DNA from: Cristatella mucedo
Lineage: Eukaryota > Bryozoa > Phylactolaemata > Cristatellidae
DNA: 62,000 nt
Direction of reading: 5' to 3'
NCBI GenBank assembly: GCA_009760855.2
Contig: WPIO01000002.1
Location: 11,570,001-11,632,000, forward strand
The position numbers and the translations under genes are program-made. The number at the start of each line of letters is the position of its first letter. Within the stretch, counting starts at the first letter, position 1. A model generated the notes under the pieces. That model was not told the origin of the DNA. It did not search any database and was given only the letters and a program-made list of their open reading frames with translations. Of this stretch, positions 11,860 to 23,200 are shown piece by piece.

Positions 11860-12419
11860 ACGGACCTGCCATTTATCAGACGAGCTCATCTGTGAGGCTG
11901 GGTAGAAGTTCGTGTTAAAGCGTTGCATCGTGGAGGGAAGGTCGGTGGGACGATTGAGCAGAAGAGCAGAGGATTCGACATTGCTGCAGACAGCGTCACG
12001 TGAGAGACTTCAGGTTTCTTGCCTCGCCGCTTGTAGTTTTGTATGACAAACAGAAACGGATTCCATTGTAAATGAAATCTACATGCGTCCAGACGGTCGA
12101 ACGAGCTGTCGAAATGCAACGCCAGCACACAAATTTGGTAAAGTTTGAACAACCTTTTCTACGTGTTGGAGCTTGAACGTGAGTTTGGAGGCTGGAAGAC
12201 ACAGCCAGTGCAAGCATGTTAGGGCACACTAGATCAAATGGGCGATGGTTATTTATATCACTTAGAGTGCGAATACTACAACTTCTAGTCCGAATAAATG
12301 AGAGAACGTCAGAAGAGACCGAGAGAATGCTGCGATAGCTAGTTGTTAGGCAATACATTACCACTACGGTCGGCAACTGACCATGAGCTCGATTGAGAAG
12401 CCACAATCAAAAGGTTGTT

Positions 12420-12491
12420 TAGAAGACGAGAGAGACAGAGAGAGAGAAAGAAAAAAAGAGAGCACACAGACAGAGTGAAAGAAAGGAAGAG

Positions 12492-12572
<81 letters not shown>
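12420..12572. repeat. (GA)n microsatellite
   Basis: Imperfect GA/GAAA repeats that become a pure GA run of about 75 bp. At the same place copy B has no GA run but a long inverted repeat (46,035-46,298). Confidence 0.95.
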
Positions 12573-12574
<2 letters not shown>

Positions 12575-13370
12575 TAAATTGAAAGAGTTTCAAGCGGTAG
12601 CAGCTACTCCAACGCGGAACTTCAACGATCTCATGGTGTGAAACGAGTTGGTATCTTCTGATTTTAGCAGCCGAGAAGTTCATCGACCTCAGACAGATGT
12701 CGACTATTGCAAAAAGTGCCAAGAGCGTCGTTATTATCTGCAGCTACCAAATATTGGTGTATTTCACAAAGAGCGTCGTTCCAGTGGAAAAATCTACAAG
12801 CAGTTTCCGAGGTTTGCGGCCGCTCACTCAATATCCTAAGGTGGAGAAATTAGGAGCAGGTATAACCAAATAATGCGGAGATTGGTTAAAAAAATGCACT
12901 CTCGCGACAAAAAGTACTCTCGCGCGACAAGAGCCTGCTCAAGTCTTTAGAGAACCTCCAAAGACTTGACCTGAATAGGCTGAACTTGAGCGGAATAAAG
13001 GCTGATAGTCCATCAGGGCGCACGTCTTCCTGGTACAAAAGAAATCGTCGTCCCAAATACAACCCATATCACAGCAATCGCTTCGGGCACAAAGGATGGC
13101 AAAAGCAAGCATTCCTAGAGGAAGGAATGGGGTGTGGTATCTGCTCTCTCAGTCCCCCTGTCCTTTGGCGTGGTTGCCTTTTCGATGGAACGGCGCTTTA
13201 CCGCCACCGGCGCTGCCGTCCAGAATACGGCGTCTAACGAGAGGAACTCCGTCTGCGAGACTAGAGAGGCTACTGAATTTCTGTAGCCGGTCGAACCTTA
13301 GAGCTAGACAAAACGTGCGGTCGCAAAAAGAATCTTTGCGGGATTAGCGTCGGAAAACGACTGGCGACAG

Positions 13371-13391
13371 CTGCCGCCAGGGGGCGCTGCG
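13371..13391 (+). promoter_or_regulatory. CTCF-like binding motif 1
   Basis: The sequence ctgccgccagggggcgctgc is very close to the animal CTCF consensus, whose core is CCACCAGGGGGCGC. The 22-bp string from gacag onward recurs at 13,585-13,606 in the same orientation. The matching site in copy B (about 48,570) reads ctgccgacggtcaatgcag and has lost the core. Function is inferred from the motif alone. Confidence 0.45.
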
Positions 13392-13590
13392 ATCCACCGA
13401 CCGGCCTACACCGGGAGCGCCGCCGTCTATGCGGCCGCTGGTTACCCTTGAAATAGAGGTCAATCGCTGAAGGGGGACTGGCGTCTACTAGTATCTATGC
13501 ACCGTGCCGCCAAGTTAAGTGGGGCGACGGGGGAAAAATTGAGCGCGCCTAGATTCTAATGCTGTCGCCATTGCCGATGCTGCCGACAGC

Positions 13591-13608
13591 TGCCGCCAGG
13601 GGGCGCAA
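13591..13608 (+). promoter_or_regulatory. CTCF-like binding motif 2
   Basis: tgccgccagggggcgcaa repeats the motif of the site 219 bp upstream, again on the plus strand. Copy B has no intact equivalent near 48,790. Two same-orientation copies at short distance are more than the usual chance hit. Confidence 0.45.
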
Positions 13609-14837
13609 TGGTCGCAGTCTCTCTCTTCCCCTTCCTCAAGCGGGAAGATCGCGACCGAGGCGACCGGCTGGCCGATGCCGACCGCTACCTGCCCAAACCA
13701 GCGGCAATCCCCAAGAAGACTAAACGCTGTACGGGGTAAGGCAGCGGTTCGAACGACTGGATGGCGCCGGGAAAATTCGCTAGGACTACGAGACCGCAAC
13801 GGTTCAATGAATTACTGCAATCCACTGAAAGGGCTCTAAATTGAAAAATCGAATAAACTTTGGAACGCAACGCTACAATTTCGAGTTGATGTTGTCGAAG
13901 ACTAGGTGTAACGGCTTCCGCCTCCGCACGGATCTTAGCTGCCAACACACAGAGCCTGTAGTAGCGGTGCTTGTCCCAGCCGACGAGCGAGAGAGACCGA
14001 CGAGGCCACGAGCCTTTAGAATCTCAGCCAGCGACTTGCAAGGGCCAGAGCAATGCACGCGCGCGCACCGACCGTGTCGGATTGCGGAAGCAACGAATAG
14101 CGCCCATAACTCAATATAACAAGTATATATCCATAGTATAGATATGTCTATTCGGCAGTGATGGAGGATTACAGGCTACCAGAATCGGCGATTGCTTGGT
14201 ACAACAACTATCAGCTTAAAGCCTAGAGCGCGACTCAGCTCAAGTGCTAGGACGCCAAATCGCTGCTTATTATATAACTTCAGCTTTTATGGTGCCTTGG
14301 CCACAGATCATATCACAATCGGTTCCTAGTATTTATAATTCAAGAGCCGTGAATATTAGATATGAGCGATAATCTAGCTAATTCAAAACGTCCCTAGTCA
14401 ATAGTACCCACGCTGCCATTCGAATGGACCTTAAATATTTCACAATTCTGCACTCGTGGTGCGTTCTATCGCAATACACCGCCAATCCACCTAAAATCTG
14501 CTTCCCGTAGGCGCAATTACGCTTGGACGCTGAAGTAAACCATGATGTAAATGTGCTAGTACACGTGACGGTAATGGGTACGCACGTTATTCTACGTGTC
14601 AAGGCCCTTGGACACCATATCGGCTGTGATATCGATATAGATTGTCTTTGTCAGATTAGGTCCTCGAAAGATAGAACGATTGCAATTTTTGCTCTTATCG
14701 GGTCTCTGCAAATCAGGCAAAATTAAGCTTAACCTAAGAAATTTATTCGAAAAGCACTGAAGACCAGTCATTGGGATCAAGGCATCGCTGGTACGGCTGG
14801 GACTAATGCTACAGTAGCGTTGAATAATAAATACATA

Positions 14838-15005
14838 AGTCCTAGCTGATTAAACAACCTCTTTTTGTATAGCGATAGAGGTGCCTTTACGGCTATCACC
14901 AACGCTTGCAGTGGCGATAAAGGATCGCCCACCGCAGGAATCGAACCCACGACCTCGGTCGTGAAAGCAACCGCCTTACCTGGTGTTCCAGCCATCACGG
15001 CTCAC
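14838..15005 (-). mobile_element. SINE-1 (tRNA-derived)
   Basis: Minus strand: accaggtaaggcggttgc lies in the A-box region, and gtcgtgggttcgattcctgc holds a perfect B box (GGTTCGATTCC). The family-specific tail follows (cactgcaagcgttggtgata, then ctatacaaaaagaggttgtt). It lacks half of the long anticodon-arm palindrome seen in other copies. Confidence 0.85.
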
Positions 15006-16121
15006 CAACATTGAACACGCTACATTCGTTGTACGCGTTAAACGCTCAGTCGGCGTAGCATGCACTGTCAACTTTGCATTCGTGGCGTGCTATCCGAGCA
15101 TTTGAGGAGTATGCTGAAATGTCAATAGGTTTGCAACGCCTCACACTCGGTGAAGGCATACTTCAAAAGCAGTTATAACAAGCCATCGTTCGACCATTAC
15201 TTAAAAAGCCTGTATTAAATTTTGAGGTTCTCAGGCCTTCTTCCTTGTGTTGCATGCTCGTAGCAAAAATTAGAAAAAAACAATTATCTAGCATATACTC
15301 CCGCCAAACCTTTTTATGTCGCGCTCTAATCCAAGTGATTAATGACATCCTGAGAAGTAACGACGCAATTGTGCTCGAATGCTAAAGCAAACCGCGGCTT
15401 AAATGTGTTAGTAAATGTTACGGTAATTATTAAATATCAATTTAAAATAAATTTTACGGTAATTTATTTACGATAATTTTTAAATATTAATTTTAATTAT
15501 TATTTATATTACGGTATTACGGGCAATTACGTTCTGATGCATCGACGCTGCCAAAGCCTGCTTCCAGGCCCCTGGGGTGGACCCTATCAGCTGCTATATT
15601 GATAATTACTGTTTTTTAGGGTCCTGGAAAGATAGATCGATTGCAATTTTCGCTTTCATTGGGTCTCTGGCAAACAGGAAAAATAAAGCTTAACCAAAAT
15701 AAGTTCTCAAAAAGCCAATGAAGACCAGCAGTTGCAACTTAGGCATGACTGCTTTGGCTGGGACTAGAGTTTGTGTGGCGTTGAACACGTTGTATTCATT
15801 GTATACTCTGTGTATGTTGAATGCTCGGTCGGCGCGGCATGCATCGCCAACTTTGCTTGGGTGGTTGGCGTAGTATGCACTGTCTGATTTGCACTCGTGG
15901 TGTACTATCAGAGCATGTGAGGAGTACGCCGAAATGGCAGTAGCTTTGCCATGCCTCAGTCGATGAAGGATTACTTCAAAAGCCGTACTAACTGGCCGTC
16001 GTTCGACCGATACTTTAAACACCCATATTGAGTTTTGAGGTCATCAGGCCTCTTTCCCTGTGTTGAATGTTGTTAGCAAAAATGAAAAAAATTATCTCAA
16101 CGTGTAATCCTGCCACACCAT

Positions 16122-16255
16122 TGCTGGTTAGGCCAGTGGTTAAGGTGCCCAACCCGACCACGGTCTAGCCAAGATCTTAGGCTCAGATGCCGTGGTATAT
16201 GTGAGGCGCCTAAATAGTACTTAAGTTCTCTTAGAGCGCTATACAACGAGCTCTC
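16122..16255 (+). mobile_element. SINE-2 (tRNA-derived)
   Basis: Plus-strand copy with an A-box-like ccagtggttaaggtgccc, a degenerate B box (ttaggctcagatgccgtgg) and the LINE-B-like tail (ggcgcctaaatagtacttaa, gttctcttagagcgctatac). A (CT)n/(AT)n microsatellite follows directly and probably grew from the SINE tail. Confidence 0.75.
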
Positions 16256-16271
16256 TCTATCTCTCTCTCTA

Positions 16272-16350
<79 letters not shown>

Positions 16351-16352
16351 AT
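16250..16352. repeat. (CT)n-(AT)n compound microsatellite
   Basis: About 60 bp of CT repeats with TAT interruptions, then about 40 bp of AT repeats with GT interruptions, at the 3' end of a SINE-2. Confidence 0.95.
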
Positions 16353-16489
16353 ACAGATAAATCCATGCATGTTTTTCCAGGTCACACTATAACCAGCATA
16401 AATGATGACAGCCTGGGAAGTAAGAACTATATTAGCGTCACAAAGTTAATCCTACTCGACTTGAGGAAGTCCTCGTCATCGTCGATATG

Positions 16490-18262
16490 ATGTATCCCTG
16501 TTTTTATTCCACAAAGACTACGTGGGTGTTACGCACGAGGGTTTTTTATCGCACACTCACTGCCTAAGCGGCTTGCGGTACGCATTCGGTAACGAACAGA
16601 CGCCTCGCAAAAAAAGAGAAGTAGGAAGCATAGTAGAGTCAGGAGAGCAGTTGAGGTAGTGAGTAACATGGAAGTAGCAGCTCAGGACAACTGACAAGGA
16701 TGAGCCATAGTCGGCAGCAGGAGAGTAGTTGTCATTGCGTAAGAATCGTGGAACTGAGCTCCACAGTCTGGGACCTGCAGAGCAAAAGCTGCTGTCACCA
16801 ACGGTCTTGTAGCGGTGGAATGTAATAGCTAGCTTATTGTTCATACATGACCTGAGGGAACAAGGAGGCTGAAACTAGTGCAGCAGTTCAGCTAGAAATA
16901 GAGGAGCCAAGCCGTGGCGGGCCTTGTGAATCAGCTTAAGAACTTTGTGTTCTATCCGTTCATCAACCGGCAGCCAACCTAGCTGTATTAGCAAAGGAGA
17001 AACTTGGTGAAACCTTTTGGATGGGCAAACTAGCCTTGCAGCCGTATTAATAGCCAGCTGCAATGGCCTAGTGACTCTTTGGGTAGCTCAGCCAAATTGC
17101 AAAATTGCAACTGGAATTGCAATAATCTGTATTGGACAAAACTAAGGAGCAATTTAAATTTTTTGCAAGCAACCGTGGAAGGCAGTTCCTAATCTCCGAT
17201 AGGGATCGGACGTGATCGCAAGCCTTGAAAGCAGTCTTCTTAAGAAAGCTTTAAAAATTCAGGCAGCTGTCGAAGACCACCCCAAAATTCCGAGCAGATT
17301 ATGATGGTCGCACAGTAGCATCGGCTATTAGCAGAACAAAGCATTCTAGTCCAGGGACGCAAAGTTTAATTTTATTGTCGTTAATTTTAAGGAAATTTTC
17401 CGACATCCAGGATCGAATGTCGGCAAGGCAGTTTCTCAGTTGTTGCAGCAGATTCCGACGGTTTGAATGACAAATGCAGCTGAATATCGTCAGTATAAAA
17501 GTGATAGCCTATACCACGGGCCTTCATCGCTTTTTCCAGAGGTTGAGTATAAACGGAGAACAGCAGCTGACTGATAGACTGATAGTGGACCCTTGAGGGA
17601 CTCCGCGGGTGCTTGCTCTGACGGATGACATCTGAATATCACACGACATGGATTGAACACGATCAAACAAGTATGACGTAAACCACACCAGTGCCTCGTC
17701 TGTCCGATCGTTGTTCTTATTCGTTTAAGTAGGACATCGTGATCAATGTTGTCTAAGGTAGCTGAGAGATCTAGCAGTGCTATGGCAGTGACATTCCCGT
17801 AATAGTTACTACATAGGATGTCATTAGTTACACGGGAAGAGCATTTTTAGTTTGTACTATCTAAGCTGATTAAACAGCCTCTTTTTGTATTGTGACAGAA
17901 GAGCCTTTACGGCTATTACCACCGCTTGCAGTGGCGATAAAGAATCGCCCACCGCAGGAATCGAACCCACGACCTCGGGACCGAGGTCGTGAAAGCAACC
18001 GCCTTACCTAGTGTTTCATCACGGCTCACCACTACCGCTTATACCCCGATTAAAATTTTTCTGAAATTATATTCTTTTCAATGTGTGCTACCGGCTGCTT
18101 TACTACAACCTTTCCAACAATCTCTGACAAAAAAGTAGGAGGGAAACTTGTGGATAGTTTTCAAAAATGTATCTAATCCAGGCTTTTTAAGTATAACTCT
18201 AATGATGACCGATTTGAAAGATTTGGGTACAGCTTATTGTTTGCAGAGAAGCATTGATAATC
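16490..18262 (-). mobile_element. LINE-A, longest copy, interrupted by a SINE-1
   Basis: Read on the minus strand from 18,262 down, it starts with the finger region (LKKPGLDTFLK-like, then EKFQSGYKR near 18,050). A SINE-1 interrupts at 17,857-18,030. It continues with the motif-A block (IALLDLSATLDNIDHDVLL), a ruined YADD region, SWMSENFLKINDNKIKL, the thumb, and the 3' UTR with its tail at about 16,500. Several frame changes and stops show it is dead. Copy B has no LINE at the matching place (50,480-50,540), so the insertion is younger than the segmental duplication. Confidence 0.85.
17857..18030 (-). mobile_element. SINE-1 nested in LINE-A
   Basis: The minus strand carries a B box (gggttcgattcctgcggtgg) preceded by an 11-bp-stem palindrome (cacgacctcgggaccgaggt... 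on the plus strand), and the SINE-1 tail at the low-coordinate end. It splits LINE-A coding sequence whose two sides read on into each other. Confidence 0.85.
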
Positions 18263-18689
18263 TCAGTAAGTTAATTTAATCATTCGCTTCTCAAGCGGAA
18301 GATTACAGTGATCGGTCTGAGTGAGGAGACTTTGGCTTGGTACGAATCGTGCTTGTCCAAAATAGCCGTACTCGGCGTAACATTTTTCGCGGATGTCGGC
18401 CATTTTTCTAAAGTGGATGGCAATGAGGCCAAAACCTCCCTTGTCCTCAAATGAAACCTTAAACGCTTTTCTGGAATAAGTGACCATTCTCCAACGATTG
18501 GAATATAGCCGTAGTGCGACCGGTAGTGAGGGCTCTTAAGTTAGGTCTTAAATTTCGGAACTGATGACGCTTGAAAGTCAAATTAGGAATAATTTCTCTA
18601 AAATTGTTTATCTTTCACGTCTTCACCTCGTTGAACAAGGAATTTTGAATGACGTATTTGGCCTTCCGACAAGGCTCCGGCTAACCTAC

Positions 18690-19975
18690 ATTTGAGGAGA
18701 TTGAGAACAACGATCGGGCTGGCGGGCGAGGCACCCGCGTGGTTTAAATCGCACTTGTCTGATCGCGTTCAATCCGTGTCGTGTCGGGGTCAGGTTTCAT
18801 CCACCAAATCATTCACCTGTGGTGTCCCTCAAGGTCCGTCCGCAGTCTCTTGCTGTTCTTTATTTATACTCAACTTCTGGAAAAAGTTATTAAGGCCCAT
18901 GGAATAGGATATCACTTAAATGCTGACGGCACGCAGCTGTCTCTGTCATTCAAACCGTCGGAATCTGCTGCAGCGACTGAAAAAAAACTGAATTCTTGCC
19001 TTGCCAAAATTCGATTCTGGTTGTCTAAATATTTCTTGAAACTGAATGTCGATAACAATGAACGTCTTCTCATAAGGCGTGTGGCAGGACTAGAAGAAGG
19101 CTTTGCTCTTCTAATAGGTGGTGCTGGTGTGCCACCATCACCACTTGGCCAAAATTTAGGTGTCGTTTTTGACAGCTGCCTAGATTTTAAAAGCTTTATT
19201 CAGAACACTGATTCTGCAGCTAGACATCGAATCCGATCCATAACTAAAATAAGGAGCTGTCTTCAACGGTGGATTGCAAACAACTCAACTAGCTCTTTAG
19301 TTCTGTCTCGGCTTGATCATTACAATTCCCTTTTGGCTGGGCTACCGGAAAAAGCAACTAGGCCACTACAAATTGCTCCGAATATGGCTCCAAGGCTAGT
19401 TTTCAAGTCCCAGAGGTTTGGCCAAGTGTCTCCTGTGCTAAAAGAGCTATGATGGCTGCCGGTTGATCAACGGATACAGAGAAAAAATCTTACGCTGACC
19501 CACAAGGCCCGACCGACACCGCTTGGCTACTCCTTCCCTAGCTGAACGGCTGCACCAGTTTCAGCCTCTTCGTGCCCTCAGGTCCGGTATGGATAATAAT
19601 TTAGGTGTTCCAATCCTCCATCGAAAGACCGTTGGCAAGAGAAGCTTTAGCTCTGCATGTTCTATACTATGGAATTCGCTTCCACGATTCTTACGCAACG
19701 ACAACTACTCCCCTGCTGGTGACTATGGCTCATCCATTCCAGCGGTCCTGAGCTGCTACTTCCATGCCACTCACCACCTCAACTGCTCTCCTGACTGCCG
19801 TGCTTCCCAATTTCTCGTTGTTGCTTGAGATGAAGCCTATAGGCTACCGAATGTGTAGTGAAAGCCGCTTAGGCTGTGAGTGTGCTACACAAACCTCTCC
19901 TGCCTAACACTCATATAGTCTTTCTGGCTTTGTGGAGTTACAAACTGAGATACATTACATTACATTCCGATAAAA
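18690..19975 (+). mobile_element. LINE-A insertion in the 3' flank of lectin A
   Basis: Plus strand: LRTTIGLAGEAPAWFKSHLS, FTCGVPQGPSAV, then SFKPSESAAATEK, FDSCLDFKSF, LSRLDHYNSLLAGLP, and the 3' UTR with a tacattacattaca-type tail. The catalytic YADD has become NADG and frames shift several times, so it is inactive. Copy B lacks it (uninterrupted around 50,925-50,975). It lies just downstream of the lectin A polyadenylation signal, in opposite orientation. Confidence 0.88.
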
Positions 19976-20160
19976 TACACACAGTTGCTTGCGTTGGTGT
20001 AGTAAGCTGTCTGGGCCAATGCCGTTTTTATCAGGGCAGATCTCTAATGAATCAAAATTCAATACATGGCCAACAGTTTTGTCTAAATGCATTAGCGCAT
20101 AGGTAACCTCGATGCCAGGATGTATTTTCTTACAAGTGCTCAAAGCACTAAAGCATCTGC

Positions 20161-20166
20161 TTTATT
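20161..20166 (-). terminator. Polyadenylation signal AATAAA of lectin A
   Basis: AATAAA on the minus strand, about 65 nt after the lectin A stop codon, in a plausible position for a short 3' UTR. Copy B does not keep an exact AATAAA at the matching position; AATAAT-type strings lie farther downstream. Confidence 0.5.
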
Positions 20167-20229
20167 CTTATCAGCTGTAATCCTCAAAAGTAAAGCGAAT
20201 CCCCTGGTAAGACAGTTATCGTAGCTCGA

Positions 20230-23200
20230 CTAAATGCATGTCTCACAGATAAAGTACATGTCGCTAAATGGTTTATCGCATTGTTGATTGTTCCATGAGT
20301 AATCGTACTTGTTCCAGAGGTGCACGCAGAACTCGTTTTGGCAACTTGGTTCGTAGGCTGCCCAGTTTAAATGCGCCAAGGGCTTGTTGCCGCAGCTCCA
20401 GAACCAGCGGTATGGATAGCTTTTAGAACGAGCCCCTATCCAGAAGTTATGACGACTGAGAGCTAAAACAGAACCGCAACTAATTACCCCAGCATCGCCG
20501 ACTCGTGGCAGCTTGCATTTATTCACGTAGCTGCGTGTTCAATATAACAGATGCTGCTCCAACGGGAATTTCCACGAGAAAGACTACGAACAGCCTCGCT
20601 GGCTTCGGCCCGCAAATCCTGCAGTGGCTGTGGCCAACTGAGCAGCTGGAGGAATGCTCGGGGTCGTGAGGAAGGGAAGGAAAAAGGGTGGGTCACGTGG
20701 TGGGCGCGATAGGTACAGGGTTGAGCCTATCCGCGACCTCTTAGCAAGCTCACAAGCACTGACCAACTGAAAGCAGCAGCTGCAATAGGGCTCGTGGTGT
20801 GCCGCCTGAAAGTAGCACTAGCGCTTCGTGCGCCGTGTGCAGGTGTGAAAATTGTATTAACCGCACAAGCACTTGATTAATTGCGACACGCTCAATAAGC
20901 CCAGCCGGCGATAAATAGTAAAATAGCTGTCGCTTAAAAAGCTAATAAAAGCCATCCTAGAAAGGAACGATGCGTCTCCGGCATACTGTAGTGATGGCGT
21001 TCTTTGTTCAAGCATTACAACTATTTTAAGCTTACAGGCCGGTGACTCGTAGAACGGATAAGTGCTTCCTCTGTCAGTATTCGCGAAACCTCGACGTGCG
21101 AAAAAGTCCACAGAAGAGTAGTTAACTTTGAAGTAGAAACTTGAAGAAATCATCTCATGCTTACCTGGGTGGTTGTTTATGAAGTTCACGAGGGAGCCCC
21201 ACTCCGTGGCGCTGTTGATTTCTACTAGACTGAGACCTTTTACTCGACAGTAATCTTCTGCCTTCTCCCACTTTAAAACGCGTGTGATAAAGTGGTACAC
21301 GTGGCCGTTAGAAGGATCTGATGGCAGAGAAGAACATCGACTGTCGTTAGAACTCATGCAATTGGTCAGTGCAAGGTGGTCACATCTGCCTTGCCATTAA
21401 AAATCGGCAGTAAACCGAGAGTAAATTCATTAACAGTAAATTCACCGGGTATTATTGAAGCTACAGTACCACGACGTGCCTCGGTTAGTTTGCAGCCGCA
21501 TCTTCCTTAAAGATAACCATAGTTGACAGAAAATCAGGATGATAAATTTGGCAGATAAAGGAATGACTTACCGCGCCCTTTGATGGAGAACGGATCTACC
21601 GTTCCTGCAAAAAAGAAGCTGCTTCAATTCAACACAAGGAGCGAGCAGCGGCTCTCCAAGGCCTCCTGCCGGTAGCGCGCCCTACTCTTCATATTACAGA
21701 GCTGTGCTATACAAAAATTCATTTGTATAGTGACCTATGAGAACTTAATCTCCTAAATCATGCGCTTCATACATGCCACGGGGTTCGAGTCCACGACCTC
21801 GGCCACGACCTTGGTCGGGGCGAGAACCTTAACCACTGGGTCAAGCCAGCTGCTGTCACTCACTATGCCCTTTCACAAAAATCCTCTCATAGAACAACAT
21901 TTATGAATTTTAGGAAAATAAAGCCGGCGCGTATTTTGACTTCGTTACTGCCGAAGGAAACTGTCGATAAGAACTTTAAAATGACACCATTTTCTTATTT
22001 TCACGTTTGCCTACTGAGACACTTCACAAAGGTCCACAAATAACTCTCTAGTTCCATACATTTTTATAACACAAGGAATCAGTGGTTTTGTATTCGATCT
22101 AGGTATAGGAATTGTATTCACGCGAGCAGCGTAAAAATGAACTCTTCCAGACTAGTGTTGAAATGGTCATGTGTCGCCATGCGTACCCCCTGGGGTGTAA
22201 TAGGTGAACTGGTGGAGGCGTGATCACCCGTCGATTCATTTGATGGCTTGAGTTATGATAATTCCTGTTAGTCATCACTAGCAAGTGTAGAAAACTTGCA
22301 AATCCGAAATTTCTTTCACTGTATAGTGATAACTTCATGATTATACTCGGCACACTAGCAAGGCAAATAATGACGACCTTTAGCGATGTGATGAAGACAG
22401 CTTGTCTCTCCCAAATCATCTCTAATTTGGTTAAACCATGGTTTCATTTGACTTTCCTCGACTAGAGTGGCTATGAAATTAAAATGATTCCAAAACTTAA
22501 GTAATTCATTTTGCGTTTCACTAAAAACAGTTAGCCGTAGCTTATGATTAATCTCCTATAAAATTCTTGGATAGGTCAAGCAGCTCTTCTTTTTAACAAT
22601 GTGCGAGAAGTCATATCGTCTGCTGAAAACATTAAGTAATTTTCCCTCTTTTTATAAGGGTACTAAATGAACCTACAACCCTAGAGAAATCTAGCAAAAG
22701 CATACTAATAATAAGTACCTAGTGCGATGTCATCTAATTTTGTGTTGCACTTACTGCTTGGATTTAGATAAGGCTCTGAGTATTGGCTTTGATCATTCCA
22801 CTACGCGTAGGTCGAACGTCGACCTGTGACGCTCAAAAGCGATTGAAAGCTCTATTTCCAGGATATGTAGACTAGGCGATATGCAGATAACACTGGAGTT
22901 GTTTCCTATTATGCTAAGTAGGACTATACATAGTGAGCCCCATGCTTCAGCAACTCATCTGTCCGATAATACATTTCAGTAGAAAAGTAAAACTATTTTT
23001 AAAACAGTAAATGATTCAACAGACTCTTTTGTATAGCGACAAAAGAGCCTCCAAGGCTATCACCATCACTTGCAGCAGCAGTTGAAGATCGCTCGCTGCA
23101 GGATTCGAACTCCCTATCTCGGGACCGAGATCGTGAAAAGCAGGCAATTTACCTGGTATGCCACCACGGCTTTAGCTTGGATCGTAAGCATACAGGAATG

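Larger units (their letters stand above)
12573..14510. other. CpG-rich unique region of copy A, no gene recognised
   Basis: Shared with copy B (46,300-46,560 and 48,135-49,740). CpG dinucleotides are frequent at 12,900-14,080. Open frames of 60-94 codons occur on both strands but are not preserved between the copies, which argues against coding. Two CTCF-like sites lie inside and are annotated separately. Confidence 0.5.
14511..16425. repeat. Internal tandem duplication within copy A
   Basis: Unit 1 (14,511-15,360) and unit 2 (15,362-about 16,425) are diverged direct repeats. Shared landmarks are gtctctg(g)caaa-caggaaa followed by aagcttaacc (14,702 and 15,664), gaagaccag (14,760 and 15,720) and a gatgacagcctgggaag-type end (15,345 and 16,402). 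Copy B has a single unit (49,735-50,480). SINE-1 at 14,838 is in unit 1 only, and SINE-2 at 16,122 in unit 2 only. Confidence 0.75.

Noticed and set aside
13841-14119. Coding gene in the CpG-rich region
   Set aside because: Open frames of 60-92 codons are not kept in the aligned copy B (48,950-49,270).
16256-16366. Basic/acidic peptide with ERERERE repeats on the minus strand
   Set aside because: Translation of the (CT)n/(GA)n microsatellite.
22099-22419. Minus-strand open frame with a hydrophobic start as an extra lectin exon
   Set aside because: A short piece around MKLSLYSERN is also open in copy B, but it does not fit the exon phases, and the five-exon model is complete without it.
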